Below, one piece after another: positions 43,462-51,437 of a stretch of 64,000 bases of DNA; positions within the stretch are counted from its first letter, which is position 1; each line of letters starts with the position of its first letter. The notes under the pieces were generated by a model. It saw only the letters and a list, made by a program, of their open reading frames with translations, was not told the DNA's origin and made no database searches. A program made the translations under genes and the position numbers. The DNA comes from Streptomyces eurythermus (GTDB lineage Bacteria; Actinomycetota; Actinomycetes; Streptomycetales; Streptomycetaceae), in the NCBI RefSeq assembly GCF_014649115.1, contig NZ_BMSK01000009.1, forward strand, positions 1 through 64,000, written 5' to 3'.

Positions 43462-44250
43462 ATGTCCTTGAGTGGATTACGGGTGGGCTGGGGTACCACG
43501 ACGATGGGGACGCTGAGCGTCGTCACCTACGTGGCACCGATCGTCCTCGGTCTTGGCCTGAAACTGCCGATGTGGATCGCCATGATCATCATGGCTGTCG
43601 GCGTGATCGCCACGGTGGCCACGGTCATCGTGTCCCGCCGGGAGGCGGTCGCCGCCCGGCGCGACCTCGTCACCGCGGAACAGGCCGCAAAGGTCGCCGC
43701 GGAGAGCGCCCGCGGGGTCATGGAAGACGTGCTCACGGTGCTGGTCCACCTCATCGGGGAGATCGTCAGCGCGAACAGCAGGAGTACGCGCAGCCAGCTC
43801 CAGCAGCAGATGAAGCAGGCGATCGTCTCCCTCACCGCCCAGCTCATCGGACCGGACAACGCGCGCGCCTGTGTCCTGGAGGTCGACCCGGCGTCCCAGG
43901 GGACCGGCGTCCGGGAGATGAAGTGCCTGAACGGCCTGTGGTCGGGGCGGGCGGAGGCACCGCGGACGGTGTTCCGCGAGGACCAGGCCCGCGGGGCGTC
44001 CCTGCTGAAGCTCATGGACGACCGCAAGAGCACGTTCGTGGAGAACGTCGACACGCTCGATCCCGCGCTGCGTCCCGAGACGGACTCGTACAAGACCTAC
44101 ATCACCGCCACCATCACGGCCGCCGGCAAGGACGCGTTCGGCGTGCTGTGCGTGGACGCCCCTTGCCCCGGGAACCTCCGCAAGGAGGACATCCGCCTGG
44201 TGGAGGTACTGGCCCGCCTGCTGGGCGCGGCGCTGGCGGTACGCCGCTGA
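43462..44250 (+). CDS. Membrane-anchored GAF-like protein with a TTA codon
   Basis: This 262-residue protein has two N-terminal membrane segments (about 13-60, VTYVAPIVLGLGLKLPMWIAM and VGVIATVATVIVS). A linker helix (REAVAARRDLVTAEQAAKVAAE) and a cytoplasmic domain of about 165 residues follow, which looks GAF-like. It has a helix (MEDVLTVLVHLIGEIVSANS), ARACVLEVDP, MDDRKSTFVENVDTL, DSYKTYITATITAAGKDAFGVLCVDA and LVEVLARLLGAALAV. It may sense a small molecule. Codon 6 (43477-43479) is TTA if ATG 43462 is used; a start at 43504 would avoid it. There is no ribosome site before 43462, but TAGGCT ends 8 bases upstream, so the message may be leaderless. Confidence 0.65.
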   Translation: MSLSGLRVGWGTTTMGTLSVVTYVAPIVLGLGLKLPMWIAMIIMAVGVIATVATVIVSRREAVAARRDLVTAEQAAKVAAESARGVMEDVLTVLVHLIGEIVSANSRSTRSQLQQQMKQAIVSLTAQLIGPDNARACVLEVDPASQGTGVREMKCLNGLWSGRAEAPRTVFREDQARGASLLKLMDDRKSTFVENVDTLDPALRPETDSYKTYITATITAAGKDAFGVLCVDAPCPGNLRKEDIRLVEVLARLLGAALAVRR

Positions 44251-44353
44251 GTCTTTGAACGTCTCCCAGCCGAACGTGAGTTGAGCGCCTCGTACGGGTG
44301 CGCGACCTCTCGGCGGCCTGGCTCGTTGAGCAGGCCGTACGAAAGGAGAGCTG

Positions 44354-44629
44354 ATGGTCGGCTCGTCGCATGAGGCGCTGCACCGGATCTTCCAGAAGGA
44401 TCCGGAGCTGCTGACGCGGACGTTGCAGCGGGTGTTGCACGTGCCGTTTCCCAGGCCCAGGGAGATCGCGGCGCTGAACGTGGACCTGACGGAGATCGAA
44501 CCGGTCGAGCGCCGGGTGGACACGTTGCTGCGGGCGGAGACGGACGAGGGTACGTATCTGCTGGTCGTGGAGTCGCAGGGGAAGGCGGACGAGCGGAAGC
44601 GGGGCAGCTGGCCGTACTACCTGTCGTAA
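44354..44629 (+). pseudogene. Rpn-type PD-(D/E)XK nuclease, N-terminal fragment
   Basis: MVGSSHEALHRIFQKDPELLTR, then DLTEIEPVERRVDTLLRAETDEGTYLLVVESQGKADERKRGSWPYYLS matches the start of the Rpn recombination-promoting nuclease / putative transposase family common in Streptomyces. It includes the VxSQGK region of the nuclease core. The normal protein continues for about 200 more residues; here it stops at 91, directly after WPYYLS. The missing middle is not found. The 3' part survives downstream in two tandem copies. AAAGGAG precedes ATG 44354, so the fragment may still be translated. It is classed as a decayed gene by comparison with the family as I know it. Confidence 0.72.
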
Positions 44630-44639
44630 GGCGAAGCAG

Positions 44640-44888
44640 ATGTGGAGGGACCTGATGACAGCTGTCCAGTACTTCTGGCGTCACCCGTTGGCTGAGCAGG
44701 TGCGTGAGGAGGGGCGTATTCAGGAGCGGCAGGAGATGACCCTCCGCGTCCTGGAGTGGCGTGGCATCCCGGTGCCCGACGCCGTGCGTGAGCGAGTACT
44801 CGCCTGCGAGGACCTCGATCGGCTCGAGGTCTGGGCCCAGCGAGCCGTTCATGCCACCAACGCCGCGGAGTTGTTCGCCGACGAGTGA
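44640..44888 (+). pseudogene. Rpn-type nuclease, C-terminal fragment, copy 1
   Basis: AVQYFWRHPLAEQVREEGRIQERQEMTLRVLEWRGIPV, then VRERVLACEDLDRLEVWAQRAVHATNAAELF is the usual C-terminal tail of Rpn-family proteins. It starts 10 bases after the N-terminal fragment stops, so a central segment of the gene has been deleted. There is no clear ribosome site of its own (TGTGGAGGG overlaps the start). Its last bases overlap the second copy (GTGA). Confidence 0.7.
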
Positions 44889-45133
44889 GGGAAGACCTGA
44901 CGATGGCGATCCAGTACTTCTGGCGACACCCGTTGGCTGAGCAGGTGCGTGAGGAGGGGCGTATTCAGGAGCGGCAGGAGATGACCCTCCGCGTCCTGGA
45001 GTGGCGTGGCATCCCGGTGTCCGACGCCGTGCGTGAGCAAGTACTCGCCTGCACGGACTTCGATCAGTTGGAGGTCTGGGGCCAGCGAGCCGTTCATGCC
45101 ACCAACGCCGCGGAGTTGTTCGCCGACGAGTGA
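44885..45133 (+). pseudogene. Rpn-type nuclease, C-terminal fragment, copy 2 (tandem duplicate)
   Basis: This is nearly the same peptide as the copy before it (AIQYFWRHPLAEQVREEGRIQERQEMTLRV, then VREQVLACTDFDQLEVWGQRAVHATNAAELFADE). By eye the two copies differ at about 11 positions over the last 220 bases, at a 245-base offset. The overlapping GTG (44885) or ATG 44903 (after GAAGACCTG) could start it. The duplication is old enough to have drifted while keeping both frames open. Confidence 0.7.
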
Positions 45134-45563
45134 GCGCGTGGCCGTTGGGCCGCTCGCTTCTTGGGGAGTGTCGGGCTTCCGCGAGGTGAGTCAAGGGCGC
45201 TGCGCGTCGCCTTCGGCGATGGCCCTGCGGGCCACCCTTGACACACCTCGCTCCAGCCCTGGGCAGAAGCGAGCGAGCGGCCCGAAGGTGCGGTGGGCCC
45301 GGCCGGTACCGGGCCCTCGGGTGGGCCTCGTGGTCCTGTCGGCCGGGGGCGCGGTCGCTTCTCGCATGCACGCCGGGTGTGCCTGGCGGCTTGCGGTGAG
45401 TGGGTGAGTGGTGCGTTCTCGTCTTCAGGGGACCTGGCCGGTTCGCTCGGCTGGTTGAAGCCGCCGCTGCATCTCCCTCACTTTTGGAATGACTGGTCCA
45501 GAAGGTGAGGGGTGGTCGGGACTTTGCCGGGCCGGGCCGGGTGGCTGGCGCAACGGTTCTGCA
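45134..45563. other. 430-bp gene-free stretch holding a large imperfect palindrome
   Basis: It contains the nested inverted repeats described separately (45147-45283). After that it has no recognisable feature. Open frames here are shadows without ribosome sites. It lies between the Rpn remnant and a convergent membrane-protein gene. Confidence 0.5.
45147..45283. mobile_element. MITE-like or structural palindromic element, about 137 bp
   Basis: Outer arms: GGGCCGCTCGCTTCT (45147-45161) against AGAAGCGAGCGAGCGGCCC (45265-45283), complementary except for a 4-base insertion. Inner arms: CGAGGTGAGTCAAGGG (45182-45197) against CCCTTGACACACCTCG (45235-45250), 15 of 16. The centre folds further (CGCC-TTC-GGCG). 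No transposase is inside. Either a miniature transposable element next to a decayed gene or a strong transcriptional barrier would explain it. No target-site duplication was identified. Confidence 0.45.
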
Positions 45564-46235
45564 CTACCTGCCGTGGCGGGGTTTTTCCTGGCTCTGCGGC
45601 AGCGTCAAGGTGATCTGGCGGATCAGTTGCTGGAAGCAGGCCAAGGACGCGAACGCGGGAAGCGCGGCCCCTGCGATTCCGGTGACCGTTCGGTCGGCCT
45701 GGGCCACGCACAGGATCATCGCGACCGAGGAAAACAGCACAACGATGCACCACGAGTGCGCAGCCCGGCGCTGATGCAGGGCATTTCGCAGGATGGAGAG
45801 AGACGCCGCCATCCAGGGGCCGTACACGAGAAGCGGCCACCAGGCGATCATTCCGCCGTTCACTCCCGGGGTGGCATTTCGCAGGGGGCCGTACGCCGCA
45901 ATTCCGCCGAATACGCTGACCATCGCGACCAGGACGGACACGAACGCGGCGATCACAAAGCTGCCGGCCCGCATCCACTTGATGTGATTCCTCTGGACGC
46001 GCCTCTTTCGGTGCGTCGCCCCCGCGAAGTCGGCCCCGGACGCGGGCTCGCTGCGCGGTGGTGGGACCGTGACCGTCTGTTCGGCCGGGACCGTGCCCTG
46101 CAACAGGCTGGCGAGTTCTTCCGCCGGGTCCCAGTGGGCGTCCGGCGGTACCAGCACATCGCCCCCGGGATACGGGGCCGCGTCCGCGTACCATTCCGGA
46201 TGGGTAAAAGGTGAGCCGGTAAATTTCTGGTTCAT
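45564..46235 (-). CDS. Unknown membrane protein, 223 aa
   Basis: The N-terminal 85 residues are hydrophilic and Pro-rich (MNQKFTGSPFTHPEWYADAAPYPGGD, LLQGTVPAEQ). Then four membrane segments follow a Lys/Arg cluster (HRKRRVQRNHIKWMRAGSF): about 90-112, 126-148, 160-178 and 182-200. No motif is recognised. Four-segment proteins of this type (some called DUF2637) are frequent on actinobacterial mobile elements, but that assignment is uncertain. GGAGG precedes ATG 46235. It is 15 bases downstream of another small gene on the same strand and probably cotranscribed. Confidence 0.62.
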   Translation of the reverse strand: MNQKFTGSPFTHPEWYADAAPYPGGDVLVPPDAHWDPAEELASLLQGTVPAEQTVTVPPPRSEPASGADFAGATHRKRRVQRNHIKWMRAGSFVIAAFVSVLVAMVSVFGGIAAYGPLRNATPGVNGGMIAWWPLLVYGPWMAASLSILRNALHQRRAAHSWCIVVLFSSVAMILCVAQADRTVTGIAGAALPAFASLACFQQLIRQITLTLPQSQEKPRHGR

Positions 46236-46250
46236 AAGGATCCTCCCCCG

Positions 46251-46511
46251 TCAGACGGTGTCCAAGTGGCCGCCGGTGTTTTTCTGAGCGCTCCATCGCT
46301 CGTCGAGTTCCCTCTGGACCGCCTCCAGCAGAACGAGGAATTCGTCGAGCAGCACCCCTACCGCGTGCACGTGATCTTCGCGCGCCTCGGGCGGGGCTCC
46401 CGCTCCGCCAGGCGGGTGCATTGTTGGACTGAATGTCAGCAAACTGCCCGTCGACTGGCTATCCTTCCCCGTGTCCCGGTGCAGCAGGCCGTGGAACCTC
46501 GTCGTCGTCAT
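46251..46511 (-). CDS. Hypothetical protein, 86 aa
   Basis: This short protein (MTTTRFHGLLHRDTGKDSQ, TMHPPGGAGAPPEAREDHVHAVGVLLDEFLVLLEAVQRELDERWSAQ) is disordered first and then has one amphipathic helix of about 30 residues that could form a coiled coil. The start at 46511 has only a weak ribosome site. It is kept because it sits immediately upstream of the membrane-protein gene (15-base gap) and the helix pattern is protein-like. Function unknown. Confidence 0.45.
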   Translation of the reverse strand: MTTTRFHGLLHRDTGKDSQSTGSLLTFSPTMHPPGGAGAPPEAREDHVHAVGVLLDEFLVLLEAVQRELDERWSAQKNTGGHLDTV

Positions 46512-46841
46512 ATTCGGGCTAACGCCACCCCCTCTCCTCCAGATGCGCGGCAAATGAGTGAACGCGGCATCCGGAAAACGTTACGGAGAGCTTTTTTTCA
46601 TTTCTGCCGATCCGTCCGGGTGAGCTTCGCCTCCACCCGCCCGCGCGTCCGCCCCGCCCGCCTGCGCGTCGGCGGTCCCGGCCGGGTGGCCGTCCCTTCC
46701 GTGCCGGCCGCCCCGTCACGCGCCGTCACGGTCACGATTGGGTTTCGGCCAACCCCAGCCCCTTGCCCCCACCCCATGTAATCGTTTCCAATCCTCCTGT
46801 CGCAGCGATGTAATCGATTCCACGAGGAGGTGGAGCCGGCG
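46512..46841. other. Divergent intergenic region, 330 bp
   Basis: It contains an unusual A/T-rich patch (about 46570-46605, with AGCTTTTTTTCATTTC) near the start of the 86-aa gene, likely its promoter. It also contains the tandem LacI-type operators at 46777-46822 next to the ribose regulator. The middle is ordinary G+C-rich sequence. Confidence 0.5.
46777..46822 (+). promoter_or_regulatory. Tandem LacI-type operators upstream of the ribose operon
   Basis: TGTAATCGTTTCCA (46777-46790) and TGTAATCGATTCCA (46809-46822) differ at one base and lie 32 bases apart, about three helical turns. The core AATCGATT is palindromic, as for LacI-family sites. The second ends 20 bases before the regulator start, pointing to autorepression and control of the whole operon. 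Confidence 0.7.
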
Positions 46842-47867
46842 ATGGCGAGCATCAAGGATGTCGCCGCTTCGGCGGGGGTGTCCGTGGCCACCGTGTCACG
46901 CGTCTTGAACGGCCATCCGTCCGTCAGCGCCGACGCCCGCGAGCGGGTGCTGGCCGCCGTGGCCGCCCTCGGGTACCGGCCGAACGCCGTCGCCCGGTCC
47001 CTGCGGACCGATCAGACCCACACCCTTGGGCTCGTCATCAGCGACGTGCTGAATCCCTACTTCACCGAACTGGCGCGGTCCGTCGAGGAAGAGGCCCGCG
47101 CGCTCGGGTACAGCGTCATCATCGGGAACGCCGACGAGCGGCCCGAGTTGCAGGACCACCACGTACGGAATCTGCTGGACCGGCGCATAGACGGGCTGCT
47201 GGTGTCGCCCACGGACGGCGGGTCGCCGCTCATGCTCGACGCCGCTCGGGCCGGGACCCCGATGGTGTTCGTCGACCGGTGGATCCCCGGCGTGGACGTG
47301 CCCGTCGTACGGGCCGACGGGCGGGCCGCCGTACGGGATCTCGTGGCGCATCTGTACCGGCTCGGGCACCGGCGCCTCGCCATCATCGCCGGGCCCGCCG
47401 CCACCACCACCGGCAGCGAGCGTGTCGAGGCCTTCCGGGCCGCCCTCGCCGAGTACGGGCTGCCGTTGCCCGACGCCCGCATAGGCCAGGGCGACTTCCA
47501 GGCCGAGAGCGGGCGGCGGGTCACCGAGGGGTTCCTGGATCTGCCTCAGCCGCCCGACGTCGTCTTCGCCGCCGACAACCTGATGGCGCTCGGCGCGCTG
47601 GACGCCGTACGCGCCCGCGGTCTGCGGGTGCCCGACGACATCGCGCTGGCCGCGTTCGACGACATCCCGTGGTTCGTGCACACCGATCCGCCGGTCACCG
47701 CGATCGCCCAGCCCACCGGTGAGCTGGGGCGGGCCGCCGTACGCGCGCTGGTCGACCGGATCGAGGGGCGTACCCCGCGCTCCGTCACGCTGCCCGCCCG
47801 GCTCGTCGTACGCCGCTCGTGCGGTGAGCCCCCCACCCCCTCCCCAGTGCAAAGGAGCACGACGTGA
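46842..47867 (+). CDS. rbsR: LacI-family repressor of the ribose operon
   Basis: This 341-residue transcription factor has the LacI HTH at residues 1-25 (MASIKDVAASAGVSVATVSR), the hinge helix (PNAVARSLRT) and a periplasmic-binding-protein-like sensor domain (LGLVISDVLNPYFTELAR, GLLVSPTDGG, AFDDIPWF). The start ATG 46842 is chosen because GAGGAGG is 11 bases before it; an in-frame GTG overlaps that site. The stop overlaps the rbsA start (GTGA). It sits directly before ribose transport and kinase genes, and tandem operators precede it, so it is most likely RbsR, releasing DNA when ribose or a phosphate derivative binds. Confidence 0.85.
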   Translation: MASIKDVAASAGVSVATVSRVLNGHPSVSADARERVLAAVAALGYRPNAVARSLRTDQTHTLGLVISDVLNPYFTELARSVEEEARALGYSVIIGNADERPELQDHHVRNLLDRRIDGLLVSPTDGGSPLMLDAARAGTPMVFVDRWIPGVDVPVVRADGRAAVRDLVAHLYRLGHRRLAIIAGPAATTTGSERVEAFRAALAEYGLPLPDARIGQGDFQAESGRRVTEGFLDLPQPPDVVFAADNLMALGALDAVRARGLRVPDDIALAAFDDIPWFVHTDPPVTAIAQPTGELGRAAVRALVDRIEGRTPRSVTLPARLVVRRSCGEPPTPSPVQRSTT

Positions 47868-49411
47868 GCAACCCGGACGAGTTGCTGCGCATCGAGGGCA
47901 TACGGAAGACCTTCCCCGGCGTGGTCGCGCTCGACGGCGTCGACTTCGATCTGCGCCGGGGCGAGGTCCATGTGCTGCTCGGTGAGAACGGGGCCGGCAA
48001 GAGCACGCTGATCAAGATGCTCTCCGGTGCCTACACCCCCGACGCCGGCCGGATTCTCGTGGACGGTGAGGAGGTGCGCGTCCACGGGGCGCAGGACGCC
48101 GAACGGCTCGGGATCGCCACCATCTACCAGGAGTTCAACCTGGTTCCCGATCTGACCGTCGCCGAGAACATCTTCCTCGGGCGGCAGCCGCGCCGCTTCG
48201 GGATGATCGACCGCAAGCGGATGGAGGACGACGCCGCGACGCTGCTGAAGCGGGTCGGGGTCGATGTGTCGCCCCGGGCGCGGGTGCGGGACCTCGGGAT
48301 CGCCCGGCTCCAGATGGTGGAGATCGCCAAGGCGCTCAGCCTGAACGCGCGCGTGCTCATCATGGACGAGCCGACCGCCGTGCTCACCTCGGAGGAGGTG
48401 GAGAAGCTCTTCGCCATCGTGCGGGGGCTGCGCGCCGACGGGGTGGGCATCGTGTTCATCACCCATCACCTGGAGGAGATCGGCGCCCTCGGCGACCGGG
48501 TCACCGTCATCCGGGACGGCAGGAGCGTCGGGCAGGTGCCCGCCTCCACTCCCGAGGACGAGCTGGTCCGGCTGATGGTGGGGCGGTCCATCGAGCAGCA
48601 GTATCCGCGGGAGCGGGCCGAGAAGGGCGCCCCGCTGCTGTCCGTGGAGGGGCTGGGCCGGGACGGCGTCTTCCACGACGTCAGCTTCGAGGTGCACGCC
48701 GGTGAGGTCGTCGGCGTCGCGGGCCTGGTGGGTGCCGGGCGCACCGAGGTCGTACGGGCCGTGTTCGGCGCCGATCCCTATGACCGCGGGGTCGTCCGGG
48801 TGGCCGGCACCGAGCTGCGGCGACATGACGTGAACGCCGCCATGGACGCCGGGATCGGGCTCGTGCCGGAGGACCGCAAGGGGCAGGGGCTGGTGCTGGA
48901 CGCCTCCGTCGAGGAGAACCTGGGGCTGGTGACGCTGCGCAAGGCCACCCGGGCCGGGCTCGTGGACCGCAAGGGCCAGCGGGCCGCCGCCGAACGGATC
49001 GCCGGGCAGCTCGGGGTGCGCATGGCGGGCCTCGGGCAGCAGGTGCGGACGCTGTCCGGCGGCAACCAGCAGAAGGTCGTCATCGGCAAGTGGCTGCTGG
49101 CCGACACCAAGGTGCTGATCCTCGACGAGCCGACGCGCGGGATCGACGTCGGCGCCAAGGTCGAGATCTACCAGCTGATCAACGAGCTGACGGCCGCCGG
49201 TGCCGCCGTGCTGATGATCTCCAGCGATCTGCCCGAGGTGCTCGGCATGAGCGACCGGGTGCTGGTGATGGCCCAGGGCCGGATCGCCGGCGAACTCCCC
49301 GCCGACCAGGCCACGCAGGACGCGGTGATGTCCCTCGCCGTCTCCATCCCCACCACCGAGAAGACCGAGACCGAGACCGAGACCGAGAAGGAGGCCACCC
49401 GTGGCCACTGA
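47864..49411 (+). CDS. rbsA: Ribose ABC transporter ATP-binding protein
   Basis: This 515-residue double ABC ATPase belongs to the CUT2 sugar importers. The first domain has GENGAGKST, TIYQEFNLVPDLTV and LIMDEPTAVL. The second has a degenerate Walker A (GLVGAGRTEVVRAVFG), the EDRKGQGLVLDASV block, LSGGNQQKVVIGKWL and LILDEPTRGIDVGAK. This asymmetry is characteristic of RbsA/XylG/MglA. AAAGGAG precedes GTG 47864, which overlaps the regulator stop. The C-terminus ends in a Glu/Thr-rich run (TEKTETETETEKEA). The next gene begins within it, overlapping by 11 bases. Confidence 0.93.
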   Translation: MSNPDELLRIEGIRKTFPGVVALDGVDFDLRRGEVHVLLGENGAGKSTLIKMLSGAYTPDAGRILVDGEEVRVHGAQDAERLGIATIYQEFNLVPDLTVAENIFLGRQPRRFGMIDRKRMEDDAATLLKRVGVDVSPRARVRDLGIARLQMVEIAKALSLNARVLIMDEPTAVLTSEEVEKLFAIVRGLRADGVGIVFITHHLEEIGALGDRVTVIRDGRSVGQVPASTPEDELVRLMVGRSIEQQYPRERAEKGAPLLSVEGLGRDGVFHDVSFEVHAGEVVGVAGLVGAGRTEVVRAVFGADPYDRGVVRVAGTELRRHDVNAAMDAGIGLVPEDRKGQGLVLDASVEENLGLVTLRKATRAGLVDRKGQRAAAERIAGQLGVRMAGLGQQVRTLSGGNQQKVVIGKWLLADTKVLILDEPTRGIDVGAKVEIYQLINELTAAGAAVLMISSDLPEVLGMSDRVLVMAQGRIAGELPADQATQDAVMSLAVSIPTTEKTETETETEKEATRGH

Positions 49412-51350
49412 CACGCTCAAGAGCAGGCCGGGCGCGAGTGGCGCCCCGGGCGGCCTGCGCCGGCTGCTGCTGGACAACGGCGCGCTCACCGCGCTGATCG
49501 TCCTCGTCATCGCCCTGTCGGCGCTGTCGGGTGACTTCCTGACCACGGACAACCTGCTGAACATCGGCGTGCAGGCCGCCGTGACGGCCGTCCTCGCCTT
49601 CGGTGTGACGTTCGTGATCGTCTCCGCGGGCATCGACCTGTCCGTGGGGTCCGTGGCCGCGCTGTCGGCGACCATGCTGGGCTGGAGCGCCACCTCGCAC
49701 GGGGTGCCGGTCGCGCTCGCGGTCGTCCTGGCGGTCGCCACGGGTGTCGTCGCCGGTCTGGTGAACGGTTTCCTCATCGCCTACGGCAAGCTGCCGCCGT
49801 TCATCGCGACGCTGGCCATGCTGTCGGTGGGGCGCGGTCTGGCGCTGGTGATCTCGCAGGGCTCACCCATCGCGTTCCCCGGCTCCGTCTCCCACCTCGG
49901 GGACACCCTCGGCGGCTGGCTGCCGGTGCCGGTGCTGGTCATGGTGGTGATGGGGCTCGTCGCGGCCGTGGTGCTCGGGCGGACGTACATCGGCCGGTCC
50001 ATGTACGCGATCGGCGGCAACGAGGAGGCCGCCCGGCTGTCGGGCCTCAGGGTCAAGCGGCAGAAGCTCGCGATCTACGCCCTGTCCGGGCTGTTCGCCG
50101 CCGTCGCGGGCGTGGTGCTCGCCGCCCGGCTGTCCTCGGCGCAGCCGCAGGCCGCCGACGGCTACGAGCTGGACGCCATCGCCGCCGTCGTCATCGGCGG
50201 TGCCTCGCTGGCGGGCGGCACCGGCAAGGCGTCCGGCACGCTGATCGGCGCGCTGATCCTGGCGGTGCTGCGCAACGGGCTGAACCTGCTGTCCGTCTCC
50301 GCGTTCTGGCAGCAGGTCGTCATCGGTGTGGTGATCGCGCTGGCGGTGCTGCTGGACACCGTGCGCCGCAAGGCCGGTGCCGTCCCGGTGGCCGCCGGTG
50401 CGGGCGGGCCGAAGGGCAAGCAGGCGGTGACGTACGGGCTGGCGGCCGTGGTCACCGTGGCCGTGGTCGGCGCGACCTCGCTGCTGCACGGCGGTTCGTC
50501 CTCGTCGGCGAACCCGCGGCTGGGCCTGTCCCTGTCCACCCTGAACAACCCGTTCTTCGTGCAGATCCGGTCGGGCGCGCAGGCCGAGGCGCGGAAGCTG
50601 GGCGTGGACCTGACCGTGACCGACGCCCAGAACGACGCCTCGCAGCAGGCCAACCAGCTGCAGAACTTCACCAGTACGAACCTGGACGGGATCATCGTCA
50701 ACCCGGTGGACTCGGACGCGGCGGGCAACTCGGTGAAGGCCGCCGGCAAGGCGGACATCCCCGTCGTCGCCGTGGACCGGGGTGTCAACCACGCCTCGGT
50801 GGCCACCCTGGTGGCGTCCGACAACGTGGCCGGTGGTGAGCTGGCCGCGAAGACCGTCGCCGAGAAGCTGGGCGGCCACGGGAAGATCGTCATCCTCCAG
50901 GGGCAGGCGGGCACCTCGGCGGCGCGCGAGCGGGCGGCCGGGTTCGCCAAGGGCCTGAGGGCCTACCCGGGCATCCGGGTGCTGGCCCAGCAGCCCGCCG
51001 ACTTCGACCGCACCAAGGGGCTGGACGTGATGTCGAACCTGCTCCAGGCCCACCCGGACGTGCAGGGCGTCATCGCCGCCAACGACGAGATGGCCCTCGG
51101 CGCGATCAAGGCGCTCGGCTCCAAGGCCGGCAAGTCGGTGCAGGTCGTCGGCTTCGACGGCACCCCGGACGGGCTGACGGCGGTCAAGGGCGGCACGCTG
51201 TACGCGTCGGTCGCCCAGCAGCCCTCGCAGCTGGGCCGGATCGCCGTGGACAACGCCCTCAAGGCGGTCCGGGGCGAGCAGGTGGCGCCGACGGTGAAGG
51301 TGCCGGTGAAGGTGGTCACGAAGGACAACGTGGCCGGTTTCACCGGCTGA
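49401..51350 (+). CDS. Fused ribose ABC permease and substrate-binding protein
   Basis: This 649-residue protein combines RbsC and RbsB. Residues 1 to about 335 are a CUT2 permease (VTFVIVSAGIDLSVGSVAALSATMLG, GRTYIGRSMYAIGGNEEAARLSG, IGGASLAGGTGKASGTLIGALILAVLRNGLNLL). A further membrane segment (about 342-362) then leads out to a complete ribose-type binding protein (about 370-649: LGLSLSTLNNPFFVQIRSGAQAEA, GIIVNPVDSDAAGNSV, VVAVDRGVN, VVGFDGTPDGLTAV). The binding protein is thereby tethered to its own permease instead of being a lipoprotein. GTG 49401 follows AAGGAGG. From memory, a similar bifunctional protein exists at the matching S. coelicolor locus. Confidence 0.92.
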   Translation: MATDTLKSRPGASGAPGGLRRLLLDNGALTALIVLVIALSALSGDFLTTDNLLNIGVQAAVTAVLAFGVTFVIVSAGIDLSVGSVAALSATMLGWSATSHGVPVALAVVLAVATGVVAGLVNGFLIAYGKLPPFIATLAMLSVGRGLALVISQGSPIAFPGSVSHLGDTLGGWLPVPVLVMVVMGLVAAVVLGRTYIGRSMYAIGGNEEAARLSGLRVKRQKLAIYALSGLFAAVAGVVLAARLSSAQPQAADGYELDAIAAVVIGGASLAGGTGKASGTLIGALILAVLRNGLNLLSVSAFWQQVVIGVVIALAVLLDTVRRKAGAVPVAAGAGGPKGKQAVTYGLAAVVTVAVVGATSLLHGGSSSSANPRLGLSLSTLNNPFFVQIRSGAQAEARKLGVDLTVTDAQNDASQQANQLQNFTSTNLDGIIVNPVDSDAAGNSVKAAGKADIPVVAVDRGVNHASVATLVASDNVAGGELAAKTVAEKLGGHGKIVILQGQAGTSAARERAAGFAKGLRAYPGIRVLAQQPADFDRTKGLDVMSNLLQAHPDVQGVIAANDEMALGAIKALGSKAGKSVQVVGFDGTPDGLTAVKGGTLYASVAQQPSQLGRIAVDNALKAVRGEQVAPTVKVPVKVVTKDNVAGFTG

Positions 51351-51362
51351 CGGGCCACAGCG

Positions 51363-51401
51363 GGCGGGCCGCCCCGGGGAGTTCCTCCGGGGCGGCCCGC
51401 C
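51363..51401 (+). terminator. 15-bp perfect hairpin inside the ribose operon
   Basis: GGCGGGCCGCCCCGG (51363-51377) and its exact inverse (51387-51401) with a 9-base loop, directly after the permease/binding-protein stop and 37 bases before rbsK. It may reduce expression of rbsK and rbsD or protect the upstream message. There is no U-tract. Confidence 0.65.
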
Positions 51402-51437
51402 GAGGTCATCTTTCAGGGGAGTCAGGGGAGTCAACTG

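Larger units (their letters stand above)
44640..45133 (+). repeat. Tandem duplication of about 245 bp
   Basis: Two adjacent copies of the 3' end of an Rpn-type gene (44640-44888 and 44885-45133). They are almost identical from the TACTTCTGGC block onwards and both end GCCGACGAGTGA. Confidence 0.85.
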
